Positions 27,912 through 40,000 of a stretch of DNA of 64,000 nt are shown one piece after another. A program made the translations under genes and the position numbers. The notes beneath the pieces were generated by a model that was given only the letters and a program-made list of their open reading frames with translations, was not told the DNA's origin and searched no databases. Location: the NCBI RefSeq assembly GCF_000426725.1, contig NZ_AUFX01000003.1, positions 620,001-684,000 of the forward strand, given 5' to 3'. Source of the stretch: Sporocytophaga myxococcoides DSM 11118. GTDB taxonomy: Bacteria > Bacteroidota > Bacteroidia > Cytophagales > Cytophagaceae. Position 1 is the stretch's first letter. The number at the start of each line of letters is the position of its first letter.

Positions 27912-28928
27912 TTATCTAATTCTAAGTTTTCGGCCAACCTTAAGAGTAGTTCTTGATGAAATACCATTCAGTTTACAGATAGTACTAACAGACACTCTGT
28001 ATTTCCGACTTATTGTGCCTAAAGACTCCCCAGATCTCACTCTATGATAGAATACCTTTCTCGCTTCTCTTAAATATTCAAAATGAGAAGGATTAAGCTC
28101 AAATATTTTTGATTTTAAAGTATTCATAGGAAAATCATAAAGTTCTTCAGGATTAATTGCATTACCCTCGTATCGCACCTCAAAATGCAAGTGAGGTCCC
28201 GAACTTCTCCCTGTATTTCCTCCATCTCCCAAAAGTTCTCCTGCTTTTACTAATTGCCCTACAGTAACATGAGATTTTGAAAGGTGACCATAAAGCGTTT
28301 CAAGGCCATTGTAATGTCTTACCATTACATAATTCCCATAACCACCAGCATTATATTGATTTATTCTGACAATACCATCGAAACAAGCCACAACTGGATC
28401 TCCAATCTCAAGCTTTAAATCTGTTCCATAATGCCATCTGGAATGGCGCATACCGAAATCGGAAGTAATATGACAACCAATCAGAGGCATTGACCAATTG
28501 AAACCTCCTAGAGAGTCGTATAAACTAATATTTAAAGTATCTGAAAACTTGGCTCCATCACGTTTGTATGGATTCACGCTTCTGGAATCCCAAATGGAAT
28601 AATATTCCGCAATAGTAACCCATATAGAATCTACTTTCAACTGTTCAGCTACCTCAATTATGCTTGTTTCACCTTCATCAATATCGGTAGTATCTTCGCT
28701 AACGAGTTCAGGTTCCCTTTGAGGGTCAAAGAATATAGCATTTTCATCAGTATTTGTGGTATCGACAAATTCTTCGTCAAAAAGTATCTTGCCTGCTTCT
28801 GGTACTGAGTACTCAATGGATGGAGTTTTTACATTTAAGAAATCCTTATTCTTTTTTTCCTGGGAAAAACCTTTATAGGAAAAAAAGAATAGGATTATCA
28901 AAAGTGAATAGCACTTTTTATTCTGCAT
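27912..28928 (-). CDS. M23 metallopeptidase with C-terminal LysM domain
   Basis: A secreted peptidoglycan endopeptidase-like protein of 338 residues: signal peptide ending GFSQ, an acidic linker to about 110, the M23 domain with DFGMRHSRWHYGTDLKLEIG and HLHFEVRYEG providing the zinc ligands, and a LysM-like C-terminus (YHRVRSGESLGTISRKYRVSVSTICKLNGI). The HxxxD and HLHF motifs are complete, so it is probably active, unlike EnvC-type homologues. Its ATG overlaps the stop of trxB by one base (TAATG), showing translational coupling. Confidence 0.93.
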   Translation of the reverse strand: MQNKKCYSLLIILFFFSYKGFSQEKKNKDFLNVKTPSIEYSVPEAGKILFDEEFVDTTNTDENAIFFDPQREPELVSEDTTDIDEGETSIIEVAEQLKVDSIWVTIAEYYSIWDSRSVNPYKRDGAKFSDTLNISLYDSLGGFNWSMPLIGCHITSDFGMRHSRWHYGTDLKLEIGDPVVACFDGIVRINQYNAGGYGNYVMVRHYNGLETLYGHLSKSHVTVGQLVKAGELLGDGGNTGRSSGPHLHFEVRYEGNAINPEELYDFPMNTLKSKIFELNPSHFEYLREARKVFYHRVRSGESLGTISRKYRVSVSTICKLNGISSRTTLKVGRKLRIR

Positions 28929-29881
28929 TATTTAACTGTTTCCTCTTCTGCTTCTTTAGCGGCAAGATATCTTTCAGCATCAAGAGCTGCCATGCAACCT
29001 GAACCGGCTGCTGTTACTGCTTGTCTGTATATATGATCCTGTGCATCGCCACAAGCGAAGACACCTTCAATATTCGTTTTACTACTACCTGGTAATGTAT
29101 TGATATATCCGTTGTCATCAAGATCCAACCAGCCTTTAAATATGTCTGTATTAGGTTTATGACCTATGGCAACGAAAAATCCCTGAACAGTAATATCTGT
29201 TAATGCTCCTGTTTGGACATTCTTCACTCTCATACCTTCCACTTCTTCTTCACCTAATATTTCATGGGTTTCAGAGTTCCACAATACCTCGATATTAGGA
29301 GTGTTTAATACTCTTTTTTGCATGATTTGCGAAGCCCGCATAGTATCTCTTCTGACAAGTAGATATACTTTTCTGCAAAGCTTCGAAAGATATACAGCCT
29401 CTTCACATGCAGTATCACCGGCCCCGACAACAGCCACATCTTTACCTCTGAAAAAGAATCCATCGCAAACTGCACAAGCGGAAACTCCTCTTCCGTTTAA
29501 TCTCGCTTCAGATTCTAATCCCAGCCATTTTGCTGAGGCTCCAGTAGAAACAATAACAACGTCTGCATGAATCAAATGAGATTCGTCTATAATTACTTTA
29601 TGTACAGGTCCAGTAAAATCTACAGAAGTAGCCATACCAAATCTAATGTCAGTACCGAATCTTGATGCTTGTTTCTGGAAATCCTCCATCATCTTCGGAC
29701 CAAGTACACCTTCAGGATATCCTGGATAATTTTCCACTTCATTAGTAATCATTAACTGCCCTCCGGGCTGAGCTCCCTGGTACAATACAGGTTTTAAACC
29801 AGCTCTTGCTGAATATATTGCCGCAGTATATCCTGCAGGACCGGAGCCAATGATGAGACACCCTACTTTTTCTTCTGCCAT
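28928..29881 (-). CDS. trxB: Thioredoxin reductase
   Basis: FAD- and NADPH-dependent enzyme that keeps thioredoxin reduced; 317 residues. GSGPAGYTAAIYSARAG is the FAD-binding motif, CAVCD (C136, C139) is the redox-active disulfide, VVGAGDTACEEAVYLS binds NADPH, and GVFACGDAQDHIYRQAVTAAGSGCMAA is the typical C-terminal FAD motif. Overlaps the downstream M23 gene by one base. Confidence 0.97.
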   Translation of the reverse strand: MAEEKVGCLIIGSGPAGYTAAIYSARAGLKPVLYQGAQPGGQLMITNEVENYPGYPEGVLGPKMMEDFQKQASRFGTDIRFGMATSVDFTGPVHKVIIDESHLIHADVVIVSTGASAKWLGLESEARLNGRGVSACAVCDGFFFRGKDVAVVGAGDTACEEAVYLSKLCRKVYLLVRRDTMRASQIMQKRVLNTPNIEVLWNSETHEILGEEEVEGMRVKNVQTGALTDITVQGFFVAIGHKPNTDIFKGWLDLDDNGYINTLPGSSKTNIEGVFACGDAQDHIYRQAVTAAGSGCMAALDAERYLAAKEAEEETVK

Positions 29882-30109
29882 AACAAAAACGTGAAATTTT
29901 AAGGCTGTGAATTTCGTGAAAAATCCCTATTAATCCAAAACCAGATCTACTTGTATAAAGTTCCATCACCTCAATTAAATAACATAGTAATTACATTTCT
30001 AAATCACATTACAGTCAAGGTATTTCAACATAAGTTTAACAAGTTTACAAATTCTCAGGTTGTTTTTATATGAAGTACAGATAAGTATAGAATGCCAAAA
30101 TATTATAAG

Positions 30110-30583
30110 ATGAAATCAACAAGACATATTTTAATCCTCTTAATACTACTTTTTGTATCCTTTTTTTCATACTCATGTAAAAAAAGAACAGTCGTTAACA
30201 CTAAAGAAAATCATGATAATGGAAAGAAAAAGATTGTGAAGCGGGAAATAATTATCAGAAGACCGACTGCAAACAATGATATAATCGGCAATCGAGTAAA
30301 ATACAGGGAATTTTATGAGAATGGAAAAAGGCGATCCTATGAAAAATCAAGAAGTTACTCTAAAATCTGGCCTATAAAAGAAGAAAAACCAGATAAAAAA
30401 GTTTTAATAAAAAGATATAATGAAAGAGGTAAACTAGTATATAAATTCACTAAAACCAAAAAAGGTGAAGAAGTACACAGATATGATAATAAAGGGCGAC
30501 TCACCTACATACAACTAATCAATAAGGGCAAGGTACGTAAAGTAATAGATGTGAATAAGCAAAAGGTCGTAAAAAGGAATTAA
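30110..30583 (+). CDS. Putative lipoprotein
   Basis: A small basic lipoprotein: from the ATG at 30110 (MKSTRHILILLILLFVSFFSYSCKK) it is 157 residues, with lipobox SYSC. The mature part repeats YENGKRRSYEKSRSYSKIW and YNERGKLVYKFTK...YDNKGRLTYI units, like MORN or YD-type antitoxin-like repeats. A likely membrane-anchored protein of unknown role. Terminator follows immediately. Confidence 0.75.
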   Translation: MKSTRHILILLILLFVSFFSYSCKKRTVVNTKENHDNGKKKIVKREIIIRRPTANNDIIGNRVKYREFYENGKRRSYEKSRSYSKIWPIKEEKPDKKVLIKRYNERGKLVYKFTKTKKGEEVHRYDNKGRLTYIQLINKGKVRKVIDVNKQKVVKRN

Positions 30584-30607
30584 AAAAAGCCCATATAGGG
30601 CTTTTTT
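30583..30607. terminator. Bidirectional terminator between the lipoprotein and sigma-factor genes
   Basis: The stem aaaaaagccc / gggctttttt with loop atata lies between the convergent lipoprotein (stop 30583) and rpoD (stop 30615) and has T-runs on both strands. Confidence 0.85.
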
Positions 30608-30614
30608 AATTTTT

Positions 30615-31478
30615 TTAACCTAAGTAAGGTTTAAGTGCTTTGCTTCTTGAAGTATGCCTTAATCTTCTTATTGCTTTTTCTTTAATCTGACGCACTCTCT
30701 CTCTTGTAAGATTGAATTTCTCACCAATCTCTTCCAATGTCATTGAATGTTCTCCATTAAGACCGAAATAAAGAGTAATTACATCGGCTTCACGCTGTGT
30801 CAGTGTAGATAGCGCTCTCTGAACCTCTTTTCTCAAAGAGTCATTCATTAATTCCGAATCTGGGGTAACTTCGCTGTCATTTTCCAAGACATCAAGAAGG
30901 CTATTCTCTTCTCCCTGAACAAAAGGTGCATCCATAGAAACATGACGACCTGAAATTTTCAGAGTATCAACAACTTCAGAAGTACTTACCTCTAATACTT
31001 CAGCAAGTTCGTCAGGAGAAGGCTCTCTCTCATATTTTTGCTCAAGATCAGAAAATGTTTTGGATATTTTATTTAAAGAACCGACTCTGTTTAAAGGAAG
31101 TCTTACAATTCTTGATTGTTCGGCCAAAGCCTGAAGAATTGATTGACGAATCCACCATACAGCATAGGAAATAAACTTAAAACCTCTCGTTTCATCAAAT
31201 CTCTGAGCAGCTTTAATGAGACCCAGATTTCCTTCATTAATCAAATCACCAAGGGAAAGTCCTTGATTTTGATACTGTTTTGCAACAGAAACAACGAACC
31301 TAAGGTTTGCCTTTGTAAGCTTTTCCAAAGCTAACTGATCACCTTCTCTGATTCTCTTCGCCAGTTCCACTTCTTCATCAGGGGTAAGTAGATCTACCTT
31401 TCCAATCTCCTGAAGATATTTGTCAAGTGACTGGCTTTCCCTGTTGGTAATCTGTTTGCTTATCTTAAGCTGTCTCAT
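30615..31478 (-). CDS. rpoD: Primary RNA polymerase sigma factor, short RpoD type
   Basis: Housekeeping sigma factor of 287 residues, the short form without region 1.1 normal in Bacteroidetes. Regions in order: 1.2 ([20 protein letters not shown]), 2 ([57 protein letters not shown]), 3 ([13 protein letters not shown]), and 4 ([15 protein letters not shown]...[19 protein letters not shown]). It should recognise the TAnnTTTG promoters seen in this window. Confidence 0.96.
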   Translation of the reverse strand: MRQLKISKQITNRESQSLDKYLQEIGKVDLLTPDEEVELAKRIREGDQLALEKLTKANLRFVVSVAKQYQNQGLSLGDLINEGNLGLIKAAQRFDETRGFKFISYAVWWIRQSILQALAEQSRIVRLPLNRVGSLNKISKTFSDLEQKYEREPSPDELAEVLEVSTSEVVDTLKISGRHVSMDAPFVQGEENSLLDVLENDSEVTPDSELMNDSLRKEVQRALSTLTQREADVITLYFGLNGEHSMTLEEIGEKFNLTRERVRQIKEKAIRRLRHTSRSKALKPYLG

Positions 31479-31601
31479 TAAATTGGGTTATTTATGCTTG
31501 TATAGATGACAAAATTAAGCGAAAATCAAGTGCAAAATTTAATCTGTGAAACGATTTTTTTTTTGCTTTAGTTATAAAATTCTATTCTTATTAGACGAAC
31601 T

Positions 31602-33749
31602 TTATTTGCTTTGTTCTGATTCTTTTTTCTCCGGCTTAGGTATCAATACTTTGCGTGATAATCTGAATTTACCAGTTTTTTTGTCAACTTCCACTAGTTT
31701 AACCTTAACTTCTTCTCCAACTTCTAAAACTCCCTCCATATTTTCTAATCTCTCCCATTTAATTTCAGAAATGTGAAGTAAGCCGTCTTTACCTGGCATA
31801 AACTCAACAAAAGCTCCAAAAGGCATTATAGACTTAACTTTACCTTGATAAACCTCTCCTACCTCAGGAATAGCAACGATTCCTTTTACCCACTTCACAG
31901 CCTTGTCCATCACTTCTTTATCTTTTGCAAAAACATTAACCAAACCTCCATCCTCAACTTCTTCAATAATCAACGTCGCGCCAGTAACTTTTTGTATTTC
32001 CTGAACTACTTTTCCTCCAGGACCGATTACAGCACCAATCATATCTTTAGGAATTCTTATCGCAAAAGATCTAGGAGTATGAGGTTTTAGATCAGGTTTT
32101 GGAGCATCAAGAGTTTTCTTAATCTCATTAAGAATATGAAGTCTTCCGTTTTTAGCCTGCTCCAAAGCTTTTTCAAGTATTTCATAGGACAAACCTTCAA
32201 CTTTCATATCCATCTGACATGCCGTAATTCCCTGCTCGGTTCCAGTCACTTTAAAGTCCATATCACCAAGATGATCTTCGTCACCAAGAATATCAGAAAG
32301 AACTGCCCATCTGCCTGTTTTGTAATCAGAGATCAATCCCATAGCAATACCTGATACAGGTGCTTTAATTTGCACTCCGGCATCCATTAGAGCCAGAGTA
32401 CCAGCACAAACAGTCGCCATTGAAGATGACCCATTAGATTCCAAAATATCAGAAACGATACGGATGGTGTAAGGATTTTCAGATTCCGGAGGTAATACCT
32501 TTTTCAAAGCTCTAAGAGCAAGGTTTCCATGCCCAACTTCCCTTCTTCCTGGTCCTCTGTTAGGTTTAACTTCACCTGTAGAAAATCCAGGGAAATTATA
32601 ATGAAGCATAAACTTGTTGGTACCTGAAACCATTGCACTGTCGATCATTTGTTCGTCCAGCTTGGTCCCCAAGGTTGCAGTAGTGAGAGACTGAGTTTCT
32701 CCCCTAGTAAATATAGCCGAACCATGAGCTGAAGGAAGGTAATCTACTTCACTCCAAATTGGTCTAATTTCATCAAGCTTTCTATTATCTAACCTTAACC
32801 TCTCATCTAAAACCATGTTTCGTACAGCCTCTTTCTCTATATCATGGTAATATTTACTGATCAATTTTAGATCTTCAGTATGATCTTCGGGTAAAGACTC
32901 TACAAATGCCTTCTTAATAGCCTTAAAAGATTCACCTCTTACGGCTTTATTGGCATTTCCCTGTTTTGCAACAGCATATACTTTATCATAAAGTTCTTTG
33001 TGCATTCTTTCTTTAAGTTCTGCACTATTTACTTCATGGCAATACTCCCTCTTTTTTGTTTTACCAGCTTCAGCTTCAAGTTCTTTAAGAACTGTGCAAT
33101 GGACTTTGATTGCATCGTGAGCAATTTTTAAAGCCTCCAGCATGACCGATTCGGACACTTCGTTCATTTCTCCTTCCACCATAACAATATTGTCATAAGA
33201 AGCGCCTACAATAAGATCCAGTTCGGCCCCTGCCATTTGAGCAGGAGTTGGATTAATCAAAAATTTCCCTTCTTTTCTTATAACTCTAACTTCAGAAATA
33301 GGACCGTTGAAAGGAATATCTGAAACTGCCATAGCGGCAGAAGCTGCTAGAGCGGCAAGACAATCCGGCAACGCCTCCTTGTCAGCTGAAATTAGGCTAA
33401 TGTTAACCTGAGTGTCAGCATGATAATCATCGGGAAACAGTGGTCTCATGGCTCTGTCTACTAGCCTTGAGATCAAAACTTCCATATCACTCAGTTTTCC
33501 TTCCCTCTTTAAAAAGCCTCCTGGGATTTTCCCTGCAGAAGCAAATTTCTCCTGATAATCAACTGATAAAGGCATAAAATCTACACCTTCTTTTACCTCT
33601 ATAGCAGAAACTACAGTAGCAAGAAGCATCGTATCTCCCAATCTCACTACCACAGAACCATCTGCCTGTTTTGCCAATTTTCCTGTTTCTATGGAAATAA
33701 CTCTTCCGTCTTCTAAAGGAATATTTTTCCTAATTACGTTTAACGACAT
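31602..33749 (-). CDS. pnp: Polyribonucleotide nucleotidyltransferase (PNPase)
   Basis: Phosphorolytic 3'-5' RNA exonuclease; 715 residues with two RNase PH domains (first at about 10-225, second at about 320-560), an alpha-helical insert, a KH domain ([32 protein letters not shown]) and an S1 domain ([33 protein letters not shown]). The catalytic core [20 protein letters not shown]...and [28 protein letters not shown] is complete. Lies downstream of rpsO, the usual order in most bacteria. Confidence 0.97.
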   Translation of the reverse strand: MSLNVIRKNIPLEDGRVISIETGKLAKQADGSVVVRLGDTMLLATVVSAIEVKEGVDFMPLSVDYQEKFASAGKIPGGFLKREGKLSDMEVLISRLVDRAMRPLFPDDYHADTQVNISLISADKEALPDCLAALAASAAMAVSDIPFNGPISEVRVIRKEGKFLINPTPAQMAGAELDLIVGASYDNIVMVEGEMNEVSESVMLEALKIAHDAIKVHCTVLKELEAEAGKTKKREYCHEVNSAELKERMHKELYDKVYAVAKQGNANKAVRGESFKAIKKAFVESLPEDHTEDLKLISKYYHDIEKEAVRNMVLDERLRLDNRKLDEIRPIWSEVDYLPSAHGSAIFTRGETQSLTTATLGTKLDEQMIDSAMVSGTNKFMLHYNFPGFSTGEVKPNRGPGRREVGHGNLALRALKKVLPPESENPYTIRIVSDILESNGSSSMATVCAGTLALMDAGVQIKAPVSGIAMGLISDYKTGRWAVLSDILGDEDHLGDMDFKVTGTEQGITACQMDMKVEGLSYEILEKALEQAKNGRLHILNEIKKTLDAPKPDLKPHTPRSFAIRIPKDMIGAVIGPGGKVVQEIQKVTGATLIIEEVEDGGLVNVFAKDKEVMDKAVKWVKGIVAIPEVGEVYQGKVKSIMPFGAFVEFMPGKDGLLHISEIKWERLENMEGVLEVGEEVKVKLVEVDKKTGKFRLSRKVLIPKPEKKESEQSK

Positions 33750-33826
33750 CTTTAATTTTATAAAACTCTTGTGAATTAAAAATCAGATTTGGTTGACATT
33801 AAAAATAGCGAAGCAAATAACAAAAA

Positions 33827-33850
33827 GAGGGAATTCGACCGAATCCCCTC
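33827..33850 (-). terminator. Hairpin between rpsO and pnp
   Basis: On the minus strand GAGGGGATTCG pairs with CGAATTCCCTC (one G-T pair), followed by TTTTTGTTATT. It lies six bases after the rpsO stop and 77 bases before the pnp start. It may end some transcripts or act as an RNA processing site; read-through into pnp is likely. Confidence 0.7.
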
Positions 33851-33856
33851 AATTTT

Positions 33857-34132
33857 TTATTTTCTCAAATTGTGCTCAGCGATTATTGCCCTGTAACGAT
33901 CAATATCAACTTTTTGCAAATAATCCAAAATTCTTCTTCTTTTACCAACAAGCTTTAACAGTCCTAATCTTGTAGAAAAGTCTTTTGGATGAGTTTTCAA
34001 GTGCCCTGTCAAATAATTGATTCTATGAGTGAAAAGAGCAATTTGAGATTCAGATGAACCAGTATCCTTAGCAGATTTTTCTTTGCTGTTTTGTTTAAAG
34101 ATCTCCTGTTTTTTTTCTGTGCTTAAATACAT
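33857..34132 (-). CDS. rpsO: 30S ribosomal protein S15
   Basis: 91-residue small-subunit protein binding 16S rRNA early in assembly. The sequence ([55 protein letters not shown]) matches S15, including the conserved H(L)...H..D..S.RGL..L...R...L.YL pattern. Precedes pnp. Confidence 0.97.
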   Translation of the reverse strand: MYLSTEKKQEIFKQNSKEKSAKDTGSSESQIALFTHRINYLTGHLKTHPKDFSTRLGLLKLVGKRRRILDYLQKVDIDRYRAIIAEHNLRK

Positions 34133-34232
34133 GCCTTTTTATTTGTCTACTTATTATTCCGATTTAATAAACCGCAAAGATATAAAACTACATTTTAATA
34201 TACAAACATATTATTGAATATTAAATTTCAAT

Positions 34233-35651
34233 CTACTTCTTCTTAAAAATCTTTTTAAACCCTGAAATTAAGGGAGTATAGATATCAGTTTCAAACAATC
34301 TTGAATCTTTTCTTGCTTTATACCAAAAGAACAGCCCAACTGGAAATAGCATAAAATTGGCCCACCACATACCTATCGGCACCTCTACGAGACTTTCTTT
34401 TGCCCACTTCTCTCCCATTATCGATAGGACGTAAAAAAGTATAAAGAAAATAATGGAAATTAGCACTGGAATTCCGAATCCTCCTTTTTTTATGATAGCT
34501 CCAAGCGGAGCGCCTATAAGGAACATGATAATGCATGCCAGGGATTGCGTATATTTCCTGTACTTTTCGATTTCAAATATGTTAGAATCTTTTGTTAGAT
34601 GATATAGCCTTTCTACATGGGTTGAAGTAAATGCTTTGATGCTTCTTGCTTGATTAACAGCTCGATTTAGTATCTGTTGTTTATTTGCCTTTACCAAAGA
34701 ATCGTTTACATTAATTGCTTGGGCTTTTGATACATTCCTTGCAACACTGTCTTGTCTGGTGTGAAAACTATAGTAAGGTTTAACATTTCCCTCCAAGCTT
34801 TTTTCTATATTCTTTTTTTCATTTCGAAGTGAATCAGAGGTCTTTTGCAGTTCAGACACATTCAACATCAGCTTATTAGTAGCAAATAATTCCTCCTTTG
34901 TCCTGTTTAGCTCAAAGGATTCCAGACTAAATACCATTTTACTCTTCTTGAACTCATTTCTTAAAAAAGTATAGCCCTGGGGACGTTCGTTATCCTGTGT
35001 TTCTGAAAAGTTTTTGCCATTAAATAATTCAAGAATCAGGTACTTGTCATTATAAGCCATGTACATTTTTCCCGAATCTGCAATAATCAGGTCTGTATTA
35101 CCTTTTCCCTGACTATGATCATAAATCATAAGGTTTTTAAGCGTCCGGCCATCAGGAAACTTTTTACTTACCTTTATGCTATAACCTGGCAATCCATTAT
35201 AAAAAGCACCTTCTTTGAAGTCCAACGCAGGCTTCTTCTGTCGGATATCATATAGGAGACTATAAGCTTTTAAATTTGCTTTGGGTACAATATTATTATT
35301 AAAAAAGAAAGCAACTACTGACAACAGAATTACTATAAATCCTATTGGTAAAAGTGCTCTGGTAAGTGAAATGCCTGCACTTTTTATAGCTGTGAGTTCA
35401 AAATGTTCTCCCAGGTTTCCGAATGTCATTAAAGAAGAGAGCAATATAGCTAACGGCAATGCTACCGGTACCATATTCAAACTAAAATAAAATATCAGCT
35501 CGGCAAAAACACTAAACCCAAGATCTTTACCTACAAAATCCTCCAGGTATTTAAGAAGATACTGTGTAAGTAATATAAAGACTACAACTACAAATGTTAA
35601 AAAAAAAGGGCCTAAAAAAGCCGTAAGTATCAATTTATCCAGCTTCTTCAT
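34233..35651 (-). CDS. LptF/LptG-family (YjgP/YjgQ) lipopolysaccharide export permease
   Basis: Inner-membrane permease of the Lpt transporter that extracts lipopolysaccharide with LptB. 472 residues, longer than E. coli LptF/G owing to a charged insert of about 100 residues (around 245-350). Membrane segments cluster at 12-32, 58-80, 102-122 and after 375 (ACIIMFLIGAPLGAIIKKGGFGIPVLISIIFFILFYV). The motif LTAFLGPFFLTFVVVVFILLTQYLLKYLEDFVGKDL is the typical start. LptF versus LptG is not decided. Confidence 0.9.
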   Translation of the reverse strand: MKKLDKLILTAFLGPFFLTFVVVVFILLTQYLLKYLEDFVGKDLGFSVFAELIFYFSLNMVPVALPLAILLSSLMTFGNLGEHFELTAIKSAGISLTRALLPIGFIVILLSVVAFFFNNNIVPKANLKAYSLLYDIRQKKPALDFKEGAFYNGLPGYSIKVSKKFPDGRTLKNLMIYDHSQGKGNTDLIIADSGKMYMAYNDKYLILELFNGKNFSETQDNERPQGYTFLRNEFKKSKMVFSLESFELNRTKEELFATNKLMLNVSELQKTSDSLRNEKKNIEKSLEGNVKPYYSFHTRQDSVARNVSKAQAINVNDSLVKANKQQILNRAVNQARSIKAFTSTHVERLYHLTKDSNIFEIEKYRKYTQSLACIIMFLIGAPLGAIIKKGGFGIPVLISIIFFILFYVLSIMGEKWAKESLVEVPIGMWWANFMLFPVGLFFWYKARKDSRLFETDIYTPLISGFKKIFKKK

Positions 35652-35712
35652 TAAGAAACTATTTTTTAAAGTATTATTAAATTATCGATTATTAAAAATC
35701 GGGGCAAAACTA

Positions 35713-36831
35713 CTATTTATATATTTTCCTGACGACTTTTTTTTCATTATTATTTGAAAAAAAGCCTAAATAAATTCCCTCATTAAGTTTTTCGGTTAAA
35801 CAAATCAGATTAACCTCTAGTTCTTCTGGATAGATATACTCTCTAGTAATTAATTGTCCATCAATAGAATACAATTCAAACTTACCTAAACCACTATCCA
35901 ATCTCCCTTCTTTTTCCAGGAACTTTACACCTTTTAGAGCACTATCAAAATAAACTCTGTAATAAACTGAGTTTTGAATATTATGATCTAAGATCCGAAT
36001 CTCATTTCTTTCTACTGAGAAATCATTAATTCCCAACTCAATCCGTTCGAAATAATAACCGTCTGAGGACCTTTCAATTTCCAGAGAAGCTGGATAAGAA
36101 TCTATACCTGTCGTTTGAATTGTAATAATTGCATCTTTACCAGACTGTTCCACTTCAAAACTTATAATATTAATGGGCAAAACAGAGTAACTACATTCAG
36201 ATGCCTGTGTTATTCTTGAAGAAGAATAATCCCAGCATGAAGGATTAGCGATGTTTCCAAGCAATTTCTCTTTATCCTTTACTATATAAGAGCAGTTGAA
36301 TGACGCATTGGTATTCCCTTTCAGACTAATAGCTGTTTTTCCAATTTCCAATCCAGGAGGTAATGCTGAAGAATTAGTTGTTATGGCATCGTCCTGCCAT
36401 TTATCTTCTAGATTATTCAGGCCGAAAAGAAAAACTGGAGTTGTATAACTGCCCTGAAATGCGAGAATCTGATCTCCTTCTTTAGACAATCCGAAAAAAC
36501 CATTTACTCCAGTGGTTGTAAAACCATTTTCATTTCTCTTATCAAAACTGAAAGAGACTATATACCCTTTGCTTAAACCACCAACCGGAACGGTATATTG
36601 AATTAACCCCTCGCTCTCTCTGAATGCACCAGAAACAGACCAGCCACAATCGGTAAAATAAATCACTTCACCTTCTGGAATATCTGTTAATAAAAGAAAA
36701 GAAAAACCATCAGGATCAGTGGCGTTGTATTCGACAATTGCAATATCACCAGGGGTGAGTAAAGCAAATACCCTATCAGGTATTGATAGGCCAACAAAAA
36801 TTATTGACCAAAATAAAAATCTTGTTTCCAT
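35713..36831 (-). CDS. Secreted T9SS cargo protein with lamin-tail-like domain
   Basis: A 372-residue exported protein with signal peptide (about 1-24). GDIAIVEYNATDPDGFSFLLLTDIPEGEVIYFTDCGWS is a pattern repeatedly seen in secreted Bacteroidetes proteins related to lamin-tail-domain proteins; the function is unknown. The C-terminal section (LPINIISFEVEQSGKDAIITI, then FELYSIDGQLIT...LTEKLNEGIYLGFF...VVRKIYK) is Fn3-like followed by a T9SS type A-like sorting domain. It is divergent from the 1131-residue cargo gene and 173 bases away. Confidence 0.75.
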   Translation of the reverse strand: METRFLFWSIIFVGLSIPDRVFALLTPGDIAIVEYNATDPDGFSFLLLTDIPEGEVIYFTDCGWSVSGAFRESEGLIQYTVPVGGLSKGYIVSFSFDKRNENGFTTTGVNGFFGLSKEGDQILAFQGSYTTPVFLFGLNNLEDKWQDDAITTNSSALPPGLEIGKTAISLKGNTNASFNCSYIVKDKEKLLGNIANPSCWDYSSSRITQASECSYSVLPINIISFEVEQSGKDAIITIQTTGIDSYPASLEIERSSDGYYFERIELGINDFSVERNEIRILDHNIQNSVYYRVYFDSALKGVKFLEKEGRLDSGLGKFELYSIDGQLITREYIYPEELEVNLICLTEKLNEGIYLGFFSNNNEKKVVRKIYK

Positions 36832-36966
36832 AGTATAGCTTGGTTGAAGTCACGAATGTAATACACAACACACTACAAACCAAATATTTAAAACTATAAC
36901 CAAATTTATGCTTTCATTATAAATAATTAGTCATCTTAAAAGCGGTAAACATTTTCCTTATTTTCT

Positions 36967-36974
36967 TATATTTG
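36967..36974 (+). promoter_or_regulatory. -7 promoter box of the 1131-residue cargo gene
   Basis: TATATTTG is a full match to TAnnTTTG and lies 30 bases before the ATG at 37005. No TTTG -33 box is seen at the usual distance. Confidence 0.5.
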
Positions 36975-37004
36975 GAATATCTATCAAATCATGAGTATTA
37001 GTAT

Positions 37005-40000
37005 ATGAAAAGGAGTTTACTTGCCTCAGTATGTCTGTTATTGTACATATTCTTTGCCAATGAAGGATTTGCGCAATGCTCACTTGAACCTTATACAATT
37101 GTAAATCAGTGTCCTGGCCAACAGCCTCAGGTAAAAATAAATGCTACACCGACAGCCAATACCGACTTCTTCTGGTTTGATTTGACTCCAACTGTGAATG
37201 ATACACTTAAACTTGGGAATGGTTATGAAATGACATATCCTGGACCATTAGGGGCATCAGAAACGTTTTATTTCCAAAAGCAAGTCAAAAATTCGGGTGG
37301 ACCAACTGCACCCACAAATGTTGGAAGTATGGGAGGCGTGAATGATAACACAATCCCTTTTTCATTACCTTATACCACAACAACTGATTTCAGACTAAAT
37401 TCATTGACAATAGCAGTCAAAATGTATAGTGCCTGCAGTGCGACCGATGAGTTTAGTTTTAAAGTAGCTGCTGGTGGTAGTTATTCTCAATGGTATTATG
37501 CTAAATGTTCCGAATTGAAACCAACTAGTGATAATACTATCTTCCTTGTAACAATTCCTGTTATGAAAACACCCTCTGAACAAGGAATTACGGCTGGTGC
37601 AGGATCTGGAACAATAAGAGTAATTACAACGGATGGAACAGAAAAACTTGGAAGCAAGCAGGTTAGCGGCTTTGAATGGTTTAGTAATGCTGCACCTATT
37701 TCATCTACTTATACTATAGGTGGAACTACTACAGTAAATTATGGAACATCAGCAAAAACTATATCTGGCCAAACGAACAAAGTGCCCGGGATTTTTGATC
37801 TAAACATTACAACCCTTTGCCCTGCTGAAGCAATTACAATCACTCCTAATTCAACAGGTTGCTGTGTGCCTGCCAATGTAACCCAACCCGCTGTCAAGAG
37901 TAGTACAGGTTCCAATATTGTTACTTCAATTCCACCCAATATTACATTGTCTACACCCCTGCAGACTGGGTTTTATTACAAATGGTATAAAGATGGACTT
38001 CCTTTGGGAGCATCTTTTGAAGGCACAGGAAAGAACTCCATAACAGTTTCAGCATTTGGAAAATATACCGTTGAGGTGGCAGAAGGCAGTACCCATATCT
38101 CCAAAACAAGTTGTATAAAAAACGACCAAATGTGGATTCAAAAAAGAATATTATTTGCTGAGGCTGATAAAACATCCCCTGTTTGTCTTGGCGAAACAGT
38201 AAACCTGCTTGCAAAGGGTGCTACAGGTCCTGTTACCTGGGGACCACCTGTGACTAATCTTAGCAGTACAACTTCTCCTACTCCTACATGGAGCCCAACC
38301 GCTACCGGAACTTACAAGATTCCTGTTGTAGGAGAAGTTCCAGTGGGAAACCAAATTATAAATGGTGATTTTGAATTAGGCAATGTACAGATAAATCCAA
38401 GTGCCTATTACATATTTAAAGATCCATCAGGAGCTACTTCTACTACGCCAAATTATGCAATCGGATACCCGGCACGAAAAGCTCTTACGATAGGTGTGGG
38501 AAACTACACAATAAATAATTACGTCTTTTGGCCAGGTTTTCAGGCTTGGTTGCCCATTGAAGACCACACTACAGGTACCGGAAAGTTTTTGTATGTTGAT
38601 TCCAAAGAAGGACCTATACCTGGCCAAAACAAATACCTTTGGAGCCAGGATGTAATTGTGGAGCCTAATACCAATTACGAATTTGCTGCATGGGTCACCA
38701 ATTTTAACGCAGAAGGAGACGCTGGTTATGTGATTCCTCCGGGAGTAACAGGAATAAATAATAATGCAACCAATGTTGCAAGTAATCCATTGCCTCAAAT
38801 AATGCTTTATATTAACGATGTTCCTGCATTTGCATCTACTCCTGTTTTAAGTGCAACAGTGGGTTTATGGCAAAAAATCAGTACCGTCTGGAACTCTGGC
38901 TCCAACAGTGGAAATGTCAAACTTAAACTTTCTGAAATATTCCAGGGAAGTGCAACGGGAGGACATGATTTTGCTCTAGACGACATATCGTTCGGGGCTC
39001 CGGGCACTCAGAAAGATACAATTACGATCACAATCAAAGACTGTTTTGATATATCAGCAACAGTAAGTGCCTGCACCGGTGATTCGGTAACGTTAAATGC
39101 GACGACGAACGGAATATTCCAGTACTGGAGAAATACAACATTGGGTACACCCGGAACTACTAATGCTATTAAGAGCCCAACAAATATTATCACAAAAGCA
39201 AAATCGGAGACATCCAAAAGTACACAGTTTACAGCTTCTGCCAAATTCATTTTCAGCAACCAAATTGTAAATGGTGATTTTTCTCAGGGAAATACAGGTT
39301 TCTCAACAACCTATACTGCTGCCAATGCAACTTCAGCAATGAATCCGGGTAATTATGCTGTAGGACCAGTACCAACTACTTCTCCTGTATTTTACAAGAG
39401 CGTCAACGACCATACGACAGGGACAGCAACACCGAATTATTTTATGGGTGATTCCAGGTATGATGCCACTAGAATAGTAGCATACAGAGCCTCTGTATAT
39501 GTAACAAATGGAAAGGAATTTGGATTTTCAGGATGGTTTACTAATGCCTTAAATGAATTCACAAAAGCAAGCCCGGATACTTCTGCCAGTGCCATTTACC
39601 CTAATGGGGCAAAAACTACAAAACTTGCCTTATATATAAACAATCAATTCGTACAATACATAAAATTGCCTCTTGATAACAATTGGCATAACATAACAGC
39701 TACATGGACGGCAAATACAACAGGACCTGTTGATCTCGAATTGAGAAGTGTAAACCAGCCGGCAAATAACCTTCCTAATGCTTTTGCAATGGATGACCTG
39801 AGTTTTGGAGCTGTCTATTCTGTTACTAAGACAGTTGATGTTAACAGTGTCAACTGCGTACTTCCTGTTCAGTTGTTGAGCTTTAATATTTCCGAAAATA
39901 ATGGTGTGGCTTTGTTAAGCTGGCAAACTGCAACTGAAAGAGATGCTTCTCATTTTATTATTCAGAAATCATATGATGGAATAAATTATGAAGATTTAGG